Of a DNA stretch of 64,000 nt, positions 24,932-36,600 are shown one piece after another (position 1 is the stretch's first letter; every line of letters starts with the position of its first letter). The translations under genes were made by a program, and so were the position numbers. This stretch comes from Batillaria attramentaria (taxonomy: Eukaryota; Mollusca; Gastropoda; Batillariidae): positions 124,001 to 188,000 of the forward strand of contig JACVVK020000328.1 of the NCBI GenBank assembly GCA_018292915.2. Reading direction: 5' to 3'. The notes beneath the pieces were generated by a model. It saw only the letters and a program-made list of their open reading frames with translations. It made no database searches and was not told the DNA's origin.

Positions 24932-25399
24932 AACAAAATCATCCGGCTGAACTTCATTCTAACCATTGTAAAACCATATCACAACATAGAATCTGCTGGA
25001 TCGTCGGTCGCAGATATGATTAATGCTGAGTTAGCAGGAAGTATTCAGCGGATGCGTCCATCTTTGGATCTCTCGCACATTCGATCTTTCTGTGTTCCGT
25101 ACTAGTTTTACTTGAACACATCGAACGAAATGCACTGCGTAGCCTACGTACAGCAGTGAAAGCCAAACTGACTAGATCTTTCGTTCGTCCTCCGGAACTT
25201 TGAGAGTACTTATGTTTTCCATAGGCCTAAAACACATACGAAATATATGGGGGGAGACCACCTGTCAGTCGCTGACATCTTCGTTTTTTTTATTTTCTTA
25301 AAATGTTTTACGGCGGCTAGTGTAGGGTTGGGTCAAACAACTGCGTAGATCTGCGGGATGCGCGCTAATGCGCGCAGACAACTCTTACGCGTTGTCCCT
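24513..25399. mobile_element. Inverted-repeat DNA element with decayed THAP zinc-finger remnant
   Basis: About 50-bp imperfect inverted repeats lie at 24513-24564 (gggacaacgcgaagagttgt...) and 25345-25399 (...acaactcttacgcgttgtcc). Inside, 24600-24780 translates in interrupted frames to C-A-P-N-C-S-N-N-R and then L-K-W-Y-V-C-M-Q. These are the spacing and context of the THAP C2CH finger (C-x2-4-C near the start, K-x-W helix later). Frameshifts and stops break it. THAP domains are typical of P-element-like transposases and proteins derived from them. A (CA)n tract lies at 24890-24929. Confidence 0.5.
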
Positions 25400-25435
25400 C
25401 AAAGGGAGGTAAGTGAACTATCTTTGTTTCCAAGA

Positions 25436-27014
25436 TCTTTGCATTATGCTTCTGAGTGTGAGTCAGTGGCAAAAACGAAACCCACTGAAATTCCCGCTTT
25501 CCACATGTCAAGTTGTAGAGACTCTTGCGAAAAGATACTGCATTTCGATGCAAAATAATTTCTAGACCATCCCAGAACATGCTGGGGCAGTAACGTCAGT
25601 AGATTACGTCACCTTGGAGAGATTTCGAGCCTTCCAGTAAGTTGAGGAATGTTCTAGATCTGACCTGTTCAGTACGTAAGCAGCCCTGCACAGCGTTCTG
25701 GATTCTTCTTCTTTCAATCATGAATTTGTTCTCCGCGCATATTCTGTTCATGAAGTATTGGAGTTGTAGTCTGTTGTATCCCGTATCATCTCTGCGAGTG
25801 CACGATGATGGCGACATAGCATAAGTAAAATACAACACCACGTCTCCAAACAGAGGAATTCCGAAAGAAAGTGGCGAGACACCCCCAAGAAAAAACAGCA
25901 TCACGTCAATCAAACATGACGCACTTACTTTACGTCAGTGCGCGTGCGTCTCTTCTTCGATGTTTGTGAGGCGTGTGGCTTGCAGAGGAAATATTCTGTG
26001 AGTACAAATTTTCGAGTCAACTGACGATAACGGCTGCAGTGAATTTTTCTAATTTTTTTTGTATATTTTTTTATGGCACCCCAGGGTCATTATCTATGTA
26101 TAGTAGGAGCGATTTTGAGATCTAAAGTGTGTTCACCAGCACTTTCATCAGGTACGGCTTACGCCAAAAGTATAAAAGCGACAACCTCCAAACTTCACTT
26201 AGTTGAGAGTCCGTATTCATGCTATCTATGTCCAAAAAATGGAGTGGTTTAGGTAAATATTACGCCTTTAAACGCCAGAAAGCCACTTTTTCTGAAAAGG
26301 GAGATAACTCGCAAATCATGTGTGCAATCATACCTGGATCGGGCCTTCTATTCAACAATCTTGATTCATTTAGAAACCCCAAATTTGAAATCGATCGGTT
26401 CAGTATTTTCGGAGAAATAGGCATCTGAACTGGGTTCACATGCAATGTCAACTCAGGCTCGGTTTACATGAAAACTATAAGAGCGACCATTTTCTAGTAG
26501 TGACTCTGTTCAGAGTCCGTATTCAAGCTATCTACTGCCAAAAAATTGAGTGATTTAAATAAATATTACGCCTGTACACGAAAGACAACCAACTTGTCTC
26601 AAAAGGGCGATAACTCCCAAATCACGTAAGCAATCATCACACGCTTGAATCGTCTAATGTAACATTTTGATGTATTTGGATACCCCAAATTTGAAGCCAT
26701 TCGGTTGAGTATTTTCCAAGAAACGGGCCTGGACACAATTCACACACACACAGCCGCACAGCCGCACATCCGCACAGCCGCACACACATCCGCACAGACG
26801 GCACTCACTGAGGAGGAGAAGTGCGTTCAGAACATCATACGCGTCAGCATCGGAGACGCACGCTTCTTACGTCATTGTCAGAGTTACACTTGCAAAATCG
26901 TCTCTGCGGGAGATCGGCAGTGACGTGCGTTTGTACCACAGATGCTTGCCTATGAACGTGGAAATTTTAGCCCGTCCTATTATGTTGTTTCCATTACTAT
27001 GGAAACAACATAAA
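25436..27014 (+). repeat. Direct segmental duplication, copy 1
   Basis: Matches 27595-28853 in the same orientation over most of its length, for example 'caaattttcgagtcaactga', 'tatgtatagtaggagcgatt' and 'aacctccaaa-ttcact-agt'. Internally it holds two diverged sub-repeats of about 270 bp, beginning near 26155 and 26460, each with a molluscan-type 'agggagataactcgcaaatc' or 'agggcgataactcccaaatc' block. It ends at a palindrome. A 0.7-kb stretch around 25.6-25.9 kb is not in copy 2. Confidence 0.75.
26980..27014. repeat. Perfect palindrome, 15-bp arms
   Basis: ttatgttgtttccat, then tact, then atggaaacaacataa. The same palindrome ends copy 2 of the duplication at about 28820-28853, and one arm recurs at about 27028-27044 and 23998-24014. 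Confidence 0.85.
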
Positions 27015-27106
27015 ACAAGATGGCCACTGACCAGCCCAATATGTTGTTTCCATTTAATCACCTGCTGTCGTCACGGTCGTTCTTTTGTAATGCCATGTAT
27101 TCGGGA

Positions 27107-27109
<3 letters not shown>

Positions 27110-27160
<51 letters not shown>
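27110..27160. repeat. (CA)n microsatellite followed by (CT)n
   Basis: A CA run, then a CTCTCT run to about 27181, in the spacer between the two duplicated segments. Confidence 0.9.
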
Positions 27161-27162
<2 letters not shown>

Positions 27163-27503
27163 CACTCTCTCTCTCTCTCTCTGAATGGAAACAACTGACC
27201 GGGCTTGTCAGACCAATCTTGGTTTTGGAAGAGAGACGTCAAGTTGTTTTCTTTGAAATCTATGACGTTTTCCTCATTGGGATGACGCATAATACATTTG
27301 ACGTAATAACTTTGACTCGGATACAATTCTTGCAATGAAAGCAGCCCCATGAAAATTGAAGTGTTGCTGCTGCGCAGTGTAAAGATCGAATTTATACCGG
27401 CTCAATGTGTTTAACAGACAAGTCTGCGCGGCGAACGTTTTTTCACTATGTGTTATGTCTGCTGCGCGCGCGCGCACACAGACACACACAGACATACGCG
27501 CGC

Positions 27504-27536
<33 letters not shown>

Positions 27537-27594
27537 GACTTGCGCGAGCCGCGTTTGTGCATGTGCTCCATTGAGACCTATGTGGTGTTCTCTC

Positions 27595-28553
27595 ACTCTA
27601 CTATGCTATTGAGTGAGAGTCAGTGGGAAAAACAAAGCTCACTACATCAATGAAACTCCCGCTTTCCCCGTCTACAAATAGAGAACTTCCGATAAGTGAC
27701 GACACACCCCCACGTCAATCAAACATGACGTCGGCAAACTGACGCTGATACAGTTTTGCGTCAGTGCGGGTGTGCCTTTTCTGAGATGTTTGTGAGGCGT
27801 GTGGCTTGTGTAAAGGAAATGTGCTTCGAGTACAAATTTTCGAGTCAACTGACGACAACGGCTGCAGTGAATTTTTCTAATTTTTTTGTATATTTTTTAT
27901 GGCACCCCAGGCTCATTATCTATGTATAGTAGGAGCGATTTTGAGATCTAAAGTGTGTTCACCAGCACTTTCATCAGGTACGGCTTACGCCAAAAGTATA
28001 AAAGCGACAACCTCCAAAATTCACTCAGTTGAGAGTCCGTATTCATGCTATCTATGTCCCAAAAATGGAGTGGTTTAGGTAAATATTACGCCTTTAAACT
28101 CCAGAAAGCCACTTTTTTTTAAAAGGGCGATAACTCGCAAATCATGTGTGCAATCGTACCTGGATCGGGCCTTCTATTCAACAATCTTGATTCATTTAAA
28201 AACCCCAAATTTGAAATCGATCGGTTCAGTATTTTCGGAGAAATAGGCATCTGAACTGGGTTCACATGCAATGTCAACTCAGGCTCGGTTTACATGAAAA
28301 CTATAAGAGCGACCATTTTCTAGTAGTGACTCTGTTCAGAGTCCGTATTCAAGCTATCTACTGCCAAAAAATTGAGTGATTTAAATAAATATTACGCCTG
28401 TAAACGAAAGACAACCAACTTGTCTCAAAAGGGCGATAACTCCCAAATCACTTAAGCAATCATCACACGCTTGAATCGTCTAATGTAACATTTTGATAAA
28501 TTTGGATACCCCAAATTCGGTTAAGTATCTTCGAAGAAACGGGCCCGGACACA

Positions 28554-28629
<76 letters not shown>

Positions 28630-28853
28630 CCACACAGACGGCACTCAGTGAGGAGGAGAAGCGCGTTCGGAACAGCATACATGCCAGCATCGATGACGCA
28701 GGTTTTCTTACGTCATTGTCAGAGTTACACTTGCATAATCGTCTCTGCGGGAGATCGGCAGTGACGTGCGTTTGTACCACAGATGCTTGCCTATGAACGT
28801 GGAAATTTTAGCCCGTCCTATTATGTTGTTTCCATTACTATGGAAACAACATA
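27595..28853 (+). repeat. Direct segmental duplication, copy 2
   Basis: Second copy of 25436-27014, lacking part of its left side. The main internal difference is expansion of a short cacacac block (about 26740 in copy 1) into a CA run of about 70 bp at 28556-28628. Confidence 0.75.
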
Positions 28854-28864
28854 AATATCCCGGC

Positions 28865-29138
28865 GTTCACCAGTCTACGGCAGCTGCGGTGCCGGCCTTG
28901 TAATAATCCACATCATAAGATGTGTCATACCAAGGGATGCATTCCCGACGTCGCCCCCCTGAAGTGAGTGAGTCCCGGCTGTGTGGCAACAGCCTCCCCA
29001 GTGGGCCCACATAGCACACCCGCTCTGGGTAGGAGCCGACCTAGGTAGGCAAAATCCTGCTTGCCTCGGCTGGGACTCGAACGAGGGTTTCTCGGTCCAT
29101 GGTCCGCATTGCTAACAACTACACTACGGTGACCGGTG
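28865..29138 (-). mobile_element. tRNA-headed SINE (SINE-D), minus strand
   Basis: The reverse complement starts 'accggtcaccgtagtgtagt' with a B-box-like GTTCGAGTCCC about 45 bases on, then a GC-rich body (ggcccactggggaggctgtt). This is a tRNA-like head plus an unrelated body, distinct from SINE-A, B and C. It sits directly after the palindrome that ends copy 2. Confidence 0.6.
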
Positions 29139-29572
29139 CACTGTCAAAATTGCCGTATCAAAACCATCGTGCTGATCTTGCTACGTTCAAGTTTTAGATA
29201 AGGATACCCAGTTCGTCATATTGAAAGGCCAGAAACTACTCCCCTCTCGTTCTACCGTTGATAATGTCAGCCTGGTGTCTGAATTCAGGCCCCGAACTGT
29301 TTTGAAATTACGGAATTGAATTACACCGTTTGTTGATAACATTCCGCTGTTCAGCAGGATGCAAGCCGTCTAATAGTCACTCGGCAAAAAGTCCGTCCAC
29401 AACAGTACCGTCAAACTGATTAATATTCATGATGCGGATGGCAAGCACTTGGCTCTTTGAAGATAGAAGTGGTGGTGGGATTTTTGAAAGACGTAAACAT
29501 TAGAAAGTAAAACCAGAATTTTTAATATTGCAGGTTGAAACAGTTGCCATGGTGTATTTTCCAGCAGTCGCC

Positions 29573-29621
29573 ATGCGAGGCTTGTTATTGATGTTTCCAC
29601 GCTGGCAGGTGCTTTTCACAG
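29573..29621 (+). other. Orphan signal-peptide exon upstream of gene B
   Basis: Encodes MRGLLLMFPRWQVLFT and then a split G codon before gtatgt, the same design as the signal-peptide exons of genes B-E. Its flank also matches (gaaacagttgccatggtgta, cagtcgccatgcg). A second, more typical copy lies 0.9 kb downstream at 30477. It could be an alternative first exon of gene B or a relic of a lost gene copy. Two arginines or polar residues weaken the hydrophobic core. Confidence 0.55.
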
Positions 29622-29718
29622 GTATGTCCGTTCGTTGGTCGGAAGTTTTGTTGAAAGCATTTATCTGTGTCAAACTTGTTGTTGTTGTTGTTTGCAGTTG
29701 TTGCTTTTTGTTGTGTTG

Positions 29719-29893
29719 GGGGAGCCGGGGTGGCCGAATGGTAGAGCGTTGGCCTTCTATTCCTCGGGTTGTGAGTTCGTATCCCGGCTGGGGCCAGATA
29801 TTTGTGCTGGCTTTTTCATCGTTGTCCCGTCTTTGATATCACCCGTATGTGGTGGAAAAGGACGTTAAACTCCCAAAACATCCACCCCCACCC
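29719..29893 (+). mobile_element. SINE-A, shared with the C block
   Basis: Full-length SINE-A. The target-site duplication ttgttgtgttg is clear in the paralogous insertion at 37545 and degraded here on the 3' side (ttgtattgtttg). The same insertion in both blocks means it predates the B-C duplication. Confidence 0.85.
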
Positions 29894-30379
29894 TTGTATT
29901 GTTTGTTCCATGATCTTCACGCCTCAGTAAGGTTTGGTTTTTATTTCTCACAAGTATTCACATGACGCAAGGATACCACCGGATTGTAATTAAAAAAAAA
30001 AATGTTTTTTTTTTTTATAAAACAAAAACGCATACATACTGCTCTTATCACATTTTTATATTTGATCAGCTCCTTTGTGTAGCAGAATATTTTGTTGCTA
30101 TACGTATTCTTTTTCCAGGTGAATTTCGATTTGAGTAGCCGTCAGGGGGACAGGAGGTAGTCAGAATTGTTGGTCTTAGTGTACCCCAAATCATTTTGTT
30201 GGTTGCTTGCTTGTTTTTGTCTGCCCTCTAAATGCCTGTGAAGCGCGGGTGGCAGCTGTGTACGCATGTATGACGCTTGATGGGCGTGTACTTCCTCTAT
30301 AGGACTCTGTTTAGCAGATTAGCGTTACCGGTGATAGGCCAGCATCGTCAGATTCTTCATCGCGCACACTCATTGCAGC

Positions 30380-30390
30380 GAAACCGAAAC
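30380..30390 (+). promoter_or_regulatory. ISRE/IRF-like site upstream of gene B
   Basis: gaaaccgaaac fits the interferon-stimulated response element core GAAANNGAAA. It lies 87 bases before the start codon at 30477. It is identical upstream of gene C (38193-38203) and mutated upstream of D and E (gacacccgaac). Function is inferred from motif and position only. Confidence 0.4.
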
Positions 30391-30476
30391 AGCATTCTAA
30401 CCATGGAAAACTAAATCGACAATCAGCTTATCTAGCATTTGAAACAGTTGCAAAGGTGTACTTTCCAACAGTCGCC

Positions 30477-31163
30477 ATGCGAGGCTTGTTACTGGTGATT
30501 CCATGTTGGCAGCTGGTTTTCACAGGTTTGTCCGTTCGTTGCCCCGATAGTTTTCCTGAATTCATGTATCTGTGTCAGACTTTTCCCCCGCTGTTTCAGT
30601 AAAAGAGGGTTTTTTTGTTTTGTTTTTACTTCTTTGTTTGGTTAAACGCGCCCATTGCAAGGTAACTACACTTTGCAGATGATTTGGAACAGTAACTGTC
30701 AAGGGAATGAGGGTGAGGGACGAGGCCGATCTTTCCCTAACCCGTACTGTGCCCCAGAAGTCGAGAAATCTATCTCAGGATCAGCCCTGAGGTAGCCTGC
30801 GGTTTTTCCACAACCCGCACTGTGCACCACAGTCGAGAAATCTACCTCGGCCTGCAGATTGTCTCTAAACCGTCTTGTGCACCAGAGAGCACGTGATGTT
30901 TTGGCTTCGTACCAGTTCTGAATAAATGAGCATTACGCTTCAAATAGTCTATCTTAGTGTCATTTTGAACCGACCGAAGCTCTGTCAGTCAGTGGCTGGC
31001 AGCAACACTTTCACAAACGCGAGGCTCTTTCCTTCTGGTCCGGCTTTCTGTTGGTTCGGTTACGCGATGCTACACACTACCAAAACAGTTCAGTACGATC
31101 TGATCATAGACGGGCCATTAATACTAATAGTCATAGCATACAACGCTAAATACAGTCGTCTGT

Positions 31164-31221
<58 letters not shown>

Positions 31222-31949
31222 CAGAAGAGTTCTATTCTATTGTTTTATGGTTTTAGGTGCGCAAGATATACCGACCAGAAGTTGCGGGTATGTCGTTGAG
31301 GGCAAAACCTTGGTCTGCCGCTGTCTGGAAAGATGTACCAACCGCGAGGAGGCTACACTGACCTGGCCAGGTCACTCTGATACAGACCTTCTGGAGAAAC
31401 ACAACGTTAGCAGACAGCAACATGGACAGAACTTCACTTGTCGGAAAGTGTGCGGCAATGAGACCACAGACGTTAACTACACACTTCAAGTGGCCTGTAA
31501 GTGTGTGCGTGCGTGCGTGCGTGTGTGTCTGTGTCTGTGTCTGTGTCTGTCTGTCTGTCTGTTTTTTCCCCGATCTTTCGTCATCCGGAACGCTACAAAA
31601 ATGGAAACATTTAATATCCGTGAGCTACTAACACGCTTCTATTATCCGTTCCCCCAGACGGTCCTGATGCAGCCAGCAGTAACATCACCGGACCATCCCC
31701 CTTCATCACAAACGGAACTCTCTCCATGACACTGACGTGTGAAGCAACAGTCAACCCTACACCTATCTACACCTGGACTGGTGTCAACTGTGACAATAAG
31801 AACGCTGAGAGAACGTGCACTTACACACCGTCCATAACGAAGGACGGGAAACTGGTCAAGTGTAAATTGGTAAACGCTGAAAACACTCAGGCGGAACCAG
31901 TGACCGTGGAGTTTGCTATGAGCCTCTCTTGTAAGTCTCTCATATTCAA

Positions 31950-32027
<78 letters not shown>

Positions 32028-32088
32028 TGATTAACCCTGAAATAGTCGGGCAGAACCTGTGTTCAAGGGTGTTCAGATCAGCCTCTCG

Positions 32089-32144
<56 letters not shown>

Positions 32145-33807
32145 AGATTGGTAAAGCTCCGAATGCAACACACACTGAGTAATGGGCGTGCGAACGAGGA
32201 AAACTCAGCTGTCTGAAAACGGTGGCCACCATTATTTCCCCTGTCGGTTGCTCGGACTGAGTGAGCTGTCGGTTGCTCGGACTGAGTGAGCTATGATGTC
32301 GAGTGTAGTCACCAGACTGTCGCCGGCTACTGCGTTTTGACTTCGATCAAACGACGTCACTGGACTTACTGCTTTCTCTCCATGTTTCCATCATATTGAA
32401 CGACACATGCTTCCCTCGTTGTAGTGTCTTGTAAAACGTTTGCCGGACCATGCCACGTGTTGTGCACTCATTATGCCGCAGGACGCGATTGGCTAAATTC
32501 TAGGGACCCTTTTGATTGACAGAAGTGGAGTCGTCCATTGTATGAAATAACACGAAAACTTTTAGCAGAACAAGACTGTGGGTAACCTTTTCATTATGGT
32601 GAGTCTTGTGAGCTCGAAATTCTCTAGAAAAAAACCAAAAACCAAAAAAAACCAAAACGAGACAAGCGCTGAATCAAGAATTATCATTCTAGGAAACAAT
32701 ACAGGGACATGTGTTTTGTGTCCACTCAAATTCATTTGCCACCTTGTAATCCAGATTCATGACCGTCTTTAGAATAAAAGGTTTGTGTGTAAACAAATTG
32801 CGTCATTGCCACTACGCCTATAGGAAAGAAACATCAATCACAATTTTAAAAAATATCATTCGCAGCTCCTCCTGATATTACGTCATGGAGTAGGAAACTA
32901 CCTCCAAAACGGCTTCCTCTTTATCCCTGTTCATTACTTTCACACCTACATCACAAAGCAAAATCACGTCACGAAATGGTCGACTGCCTTTTCACGCCGA
33001 AGTATGAAAATTCGCTTTTTAGGGCTTACTTTCTAGTCCACGGCTTACACGGAAACGAGGCTATGACACATTTTATGAGCAGTTCAAAATGTGAAGCAGA
33101 AAGATGCCCCGACAAAATGTATATCTCGGAATTTTACCATACGCCCCACGGTTGCACAGTGCTTTTGAGATTATCTTAACCTCAGAAAAAGTTGATCAGA
33201 ACACATAAATCGAACGTTATTATGTTTGGTGTTGTTGTTTTCTTGTTGTAGCCGTTGTTGTTTCGGAAGCCTATGAGTTTCAATAGAACAGTTCCTGATC
33301 TTCCAATTTACAGATCCGCCACCAACTGTCCCAAATATCTCAGAGGGTTCAGGTTCAATTCTGACAGCCAAAGACATCCTGACCTGTACCGTGACTGGCG
33401 GCAAGCCGCTAGTTGACAGTGTTAACTTCACATGCACCAATCCTTACCACAGGACCCAGGATCGAGAGACAACAAGTACGTCAGTGTCCAGCTCTCTGAC
33501 CATCGACACTTCTCAAGCCACTACAGACAACACGACGTGTTACTGTTCAGCCAACTGGGCGCCACGGCCACAATTCTACACGATGAAGAGTGAAAGAAAT
33601 TTTCTGATAGAATGTGAGTTGTTTGTCACCCTGTGAAGATTTGCATAATGCAAATAAACTGCCACTGTTGCAGAAAAAAACCCGCCTCACCACGCGCGCG
33701 CTTGCTTCTACTGTATGGGACTGAAGCAGCGACAAGAGTGGCCACGTTGATACCACCTAGTCCTTCTGTAATATTATTTTACCAGAAACTCCAGAGTAAA
33801 GGGATAC

Positions 33808-33846
<39 letters not shown>

Positions 33847-33935
33847 TCAATTTTCTTGCTCGGTCAGCGTTCACAGACCGTGATTGTGCTCGTGTCGCCT
33901 AATCTTTTACCATATGTATCATGTGCATTCTGCGA

Positions 33936-33980
<45 letters not shown>

Positions 33981-34952
33981 AGCCCCACCGAGACCTGCAC
34001 CTGAGAACCCTGAGGGCAACATACCGCTCAACGTGACCAGTAAGAAATACTCTGACGTAATGAGTAGTAGTGCTCTTAATGCAATGCAGTGCTATGTACA
34101 CTCTGTGCGATCGGTAGAAAAATCAACTTCTACTCAGCGGTTGCCTACGCCGACAAGTCTCTTGTTCAGTTCTTGTGTTAGCCGCGTCATTATGTACCCC
34201 TCTGTTGGCTCAGTGCCAGCCTTTGAGATGCTGCCACTGTGCAGATGTCTAAGTGGTGTGGTGCTGGATACCACCAAAGCTCATTTGAGCCTTTCATGAT
34301 ACTTCCTAAGTTAATGTAAACCATAACTTCTACCACCGTAATCTTGTGACCCTTATCTCTGTGGTTTATTCCTAGAAAATACTGGAACCATCCAAGCAGC
34401 TTTCGACTCTGTTAATGGCCTCAAGCAGCTATTCTATAGTGAAGAACCTGGCATTATATATTTTTCTAGCTTTAAGAAGAAGACGACAACAGTTCCTCAG
34501 CTGAGTTGATATACGTTGTTTTGCACTTTGGTTATTATTATTTTTTTTTTTTTTTGGTACATGTATTGATGTGTATAAGAATGTCTGGATGTCACTCTCA
34601 ACTTTGAATGGGCCTAATTAAGGCCTGTCAATAAACAATTCTGAATTGTTGTACATACAGCTACAATCAGACAGCAGAAAATAGTTTTAAAGTCAACGCA
34701 ATACACGTTTTGTGCATTTCGCTCGATTGTTTGTGTTCCAATCACTTGGCTCGTTCCATTCTTGACTTTCACGTTTTTTGTATTTTTATGATTCCATTCC
34801 TACTGCATCCTGTTTCAGTCGCTGAAACGAGTGGATTTCCCAACAAGGCTTCTCCTCCACAAACAGCAGCAATCGCTGGGGGAGTTGTTGGCGCAGTTGT
34901 ATTTGTATCCTTCGCCATGGTTCTTGTGATGATAGCCTGGAAGAGAAAATGT

Positions 34953-35015
<63 letters not shown>

Positions 35016-35644
35016 TTATAATTGCCTTGACAGATTCCTTCCAGACATCAGATGCCAGGTCATGATACTGACTGAAGTTGATAGAGTTTGTGTTTTTGAA
35101 AAGATAAAGTTGTTTGTTTGTTTGTTTGTTTTTATTAAGCCGTGTTGCCAAGCACTCCCCCCTCCCCTTCCCCAGTCATGACAATTCATCGACTAGTCTG
35201 CTTGAAAGCTCTGCTTCTCTTATGTCTCACGGAAGGCAACAAGTCACAAAATGAATATACATGTTATGATTCATTGCTGTATAATCGACATTTGGAAAGG
35301 GGCACCATAAAAGTAACTTTATTATGCGTTTTTATTGGTTTCCTAAAACACCCTGCCACATCTAAACAAATGGTCTGGTTTCTTTAGATCAAAGATACGA
35401 GAAGCCGCAACCAAGACGTGAAGATGAAGGAAGTCACTACACTGAACTACAGCCGCCTCCATTCGCCAACTCTGAAGACGGAATCGTGAACTACGCCAAC
35501 ACAGAGCCTCGTTCTGATCTCTCTCAGCCTGAAGACCCGGACAGTTATGTTAATGTGGAGACAACACAGAACACATACGAACAAATTCAACCGAGGCTTG
35601 AGTCAACCGACAACAACTACAGCACACTTTATTCTCGGAAATAA
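30477..35644 (+). CDS. Gene B: three-Ig transmembrane receptor with ITIM tail
   Basis: Seven exons join to 435 codons: 30477-30525 signal peptide (MRGLLLVIPCWQLVFT), 31257-31496 Ig1, 31658-31930 Ig2, 33314-33613 Ig3, 33983-34039 stalk of 19 codons, 34819-34950 membrane span, 35388-35644 tail. All junctions are phase 1. Ig1 has extra cysteines (LVCRC...C; FTCRKVC). N-glycosylation sites include NFT and NET. The span IAGGVVGAVVFVSFAMVLVM is followed by KRK. Tail motifs are SHYTEL (exact ITIM), YANT and SYVNV (Y-x-N, Grb2-type), TYEQI and NYSTL. A stronger acceptor at 31224 after a (CT)n tract would add 32 nt and a stop. It is nearly identical to gene C. It is probably an inhibitory-type surface receptor; no named orthologue was recognised. 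Confidence 0.82.
31957..32024. repeat. (TG)n microsatellite after the Ig2 donor of gene B
   Basis: A TG run about 25 bases beyond the donor at 31931, immediately followed by an exon relic. Confidence 0.9.
32025..32089 (+). pseudogene. Relic of the 3' end of an Ig2 exon (B block)
   Basis: The segment gaattgattaaccctgaaat... to ...gatcagcctctcgt matches the last about 65 bases of the Ig2 exon (aaccctgaaaa-agtc-gg-...-atcagcctct). It lies between (TG)n and (CT)n microsatellites. In the D block (55413-55479) it still reads as an Ig end (LINPENSRAEPVFKG, then SLSC). Here a 1-nt deletion breaks it. It is an extra, partial exon left by a microsatellite-bounded duplication. Confidence 0.6.
33983..34039 (+). 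other. Stalk exon of gene B (57 nt)
   Basis: A symmetric phase 1-1 exon encoding a proline-rich segment (PPRPAPENPEGNIPLNVT). Its acceptor follows a (TG)n run ending in ttacag. It is present in C (49272-49328) and absent from D. Confidence 0.7.
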
Positions 35645-35865
35645 TTATTGTTGGCGCTATCAGAGAAATCGGGATTAAAAACAATAGTAATAATAATAAT
35701 AATAATAAAATGGGTACTTAAAAGACGCCCTCCCTCTCGCGGGAGCTCAGGGCGCCTTACAGAGAACACACACTCACTCACCCAGAAACACACACGACAT
35801 GCCTCCACACATACATTTAACTAAAAACACATGATGTGCAGCATCATACACGAGCTGCCCCTGGC

Positions 35866-35994
<129 letters not shown>

Positions 35995-36021
35995 ACCAGC
36001 AAGATGAAGATGTGGCAACAG

Positions 36022-36600
36022 TTATTGGTTGAAGGCTGTGAAGAGGTGGGTTTTCAAATTTGTTTTGAAAGATAATTTTGTGTCTGCATATCTGATCGAG
36101 ACTGGGAGATCATTCCAACAAATCGGACCCTGGTATGAATAACTACGCTGACCAAAGGTCTTTGTCTTGACATGTGTTGACATGAGTTTCCGAGTGTCAG
36201 CAGCAGAACGAAGTTGTCTAGATGGAGTGTAAAGTTGAAGCAAAGAAGACAGATATGGAGGACAGGAGGAGGTGACACAGTTGTACGTAAGGGATGAAAT
36301 CTTGTATTGAATTCTAGAAGACACAGGTAACCAGTGCAGAGTGCGAAGAAGGGGTGTGACGTGATCTGTTTTCTTTGCTTTAAGCACTAAGCGAGCGGCA
36401 GCATTTTGAACCTTTTGAAGTCTGTTCAGGAGGAACTGAGGGCAGCCAGCCAGAAGCGCATTGCAATAGTCCAGCTTCGACAAGACAAAAGCACAAACAC
36501 GAACTTTAGTCGCATCCTCTGTGAGGTAGTGGCGGATTGAGGCAATGCGTCTCAGCTCAATGTAGGCAGACTTACAGACGTTTGCGACCGGATTACTCAT
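36022..36600 (-). pseudogene. Reverse transcriptase C-terminal fragment of the truncated LINE
   Basis: 192 open codons covering only the thumb and C-terminal part of a LINE ORF2 (motifs LDYCNALLAGCPQ, AAARLVLKA, PYLSSLLQLYTPSRQLRS, CWNDLP). No YADD catalytic region and no endonuclease are present. It is a dead-on-arrival copy that keeps its frame, so it is probably young. Confidence 0.8.

Noticed and set aside
32976..33179. Short frame (MVDCLFTPKYEN...) repeated at 48218 and 56370
   Set aside because: It recurs only because the gene blocks are duplicated. It lies in the Ig2-Ig3 intron with no splice signals, and the D copy differs by a deletion.
33616..33902. A short coding frame after Ig3 in genes B and C
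   Set aside because: It runs past the GT donor at 33614 into intron with CT repeats; the stalk exon at 33983 fits phase and homology.
34374..34431. An extra exon between stalk and membrane exons (aaaatactggaaccatccaa...)
   Set aside because: It has a plausible acceptor (ttcctag) in B and C. The frame and donor do not fit phase 1-1, and the sequence diverges between copies.
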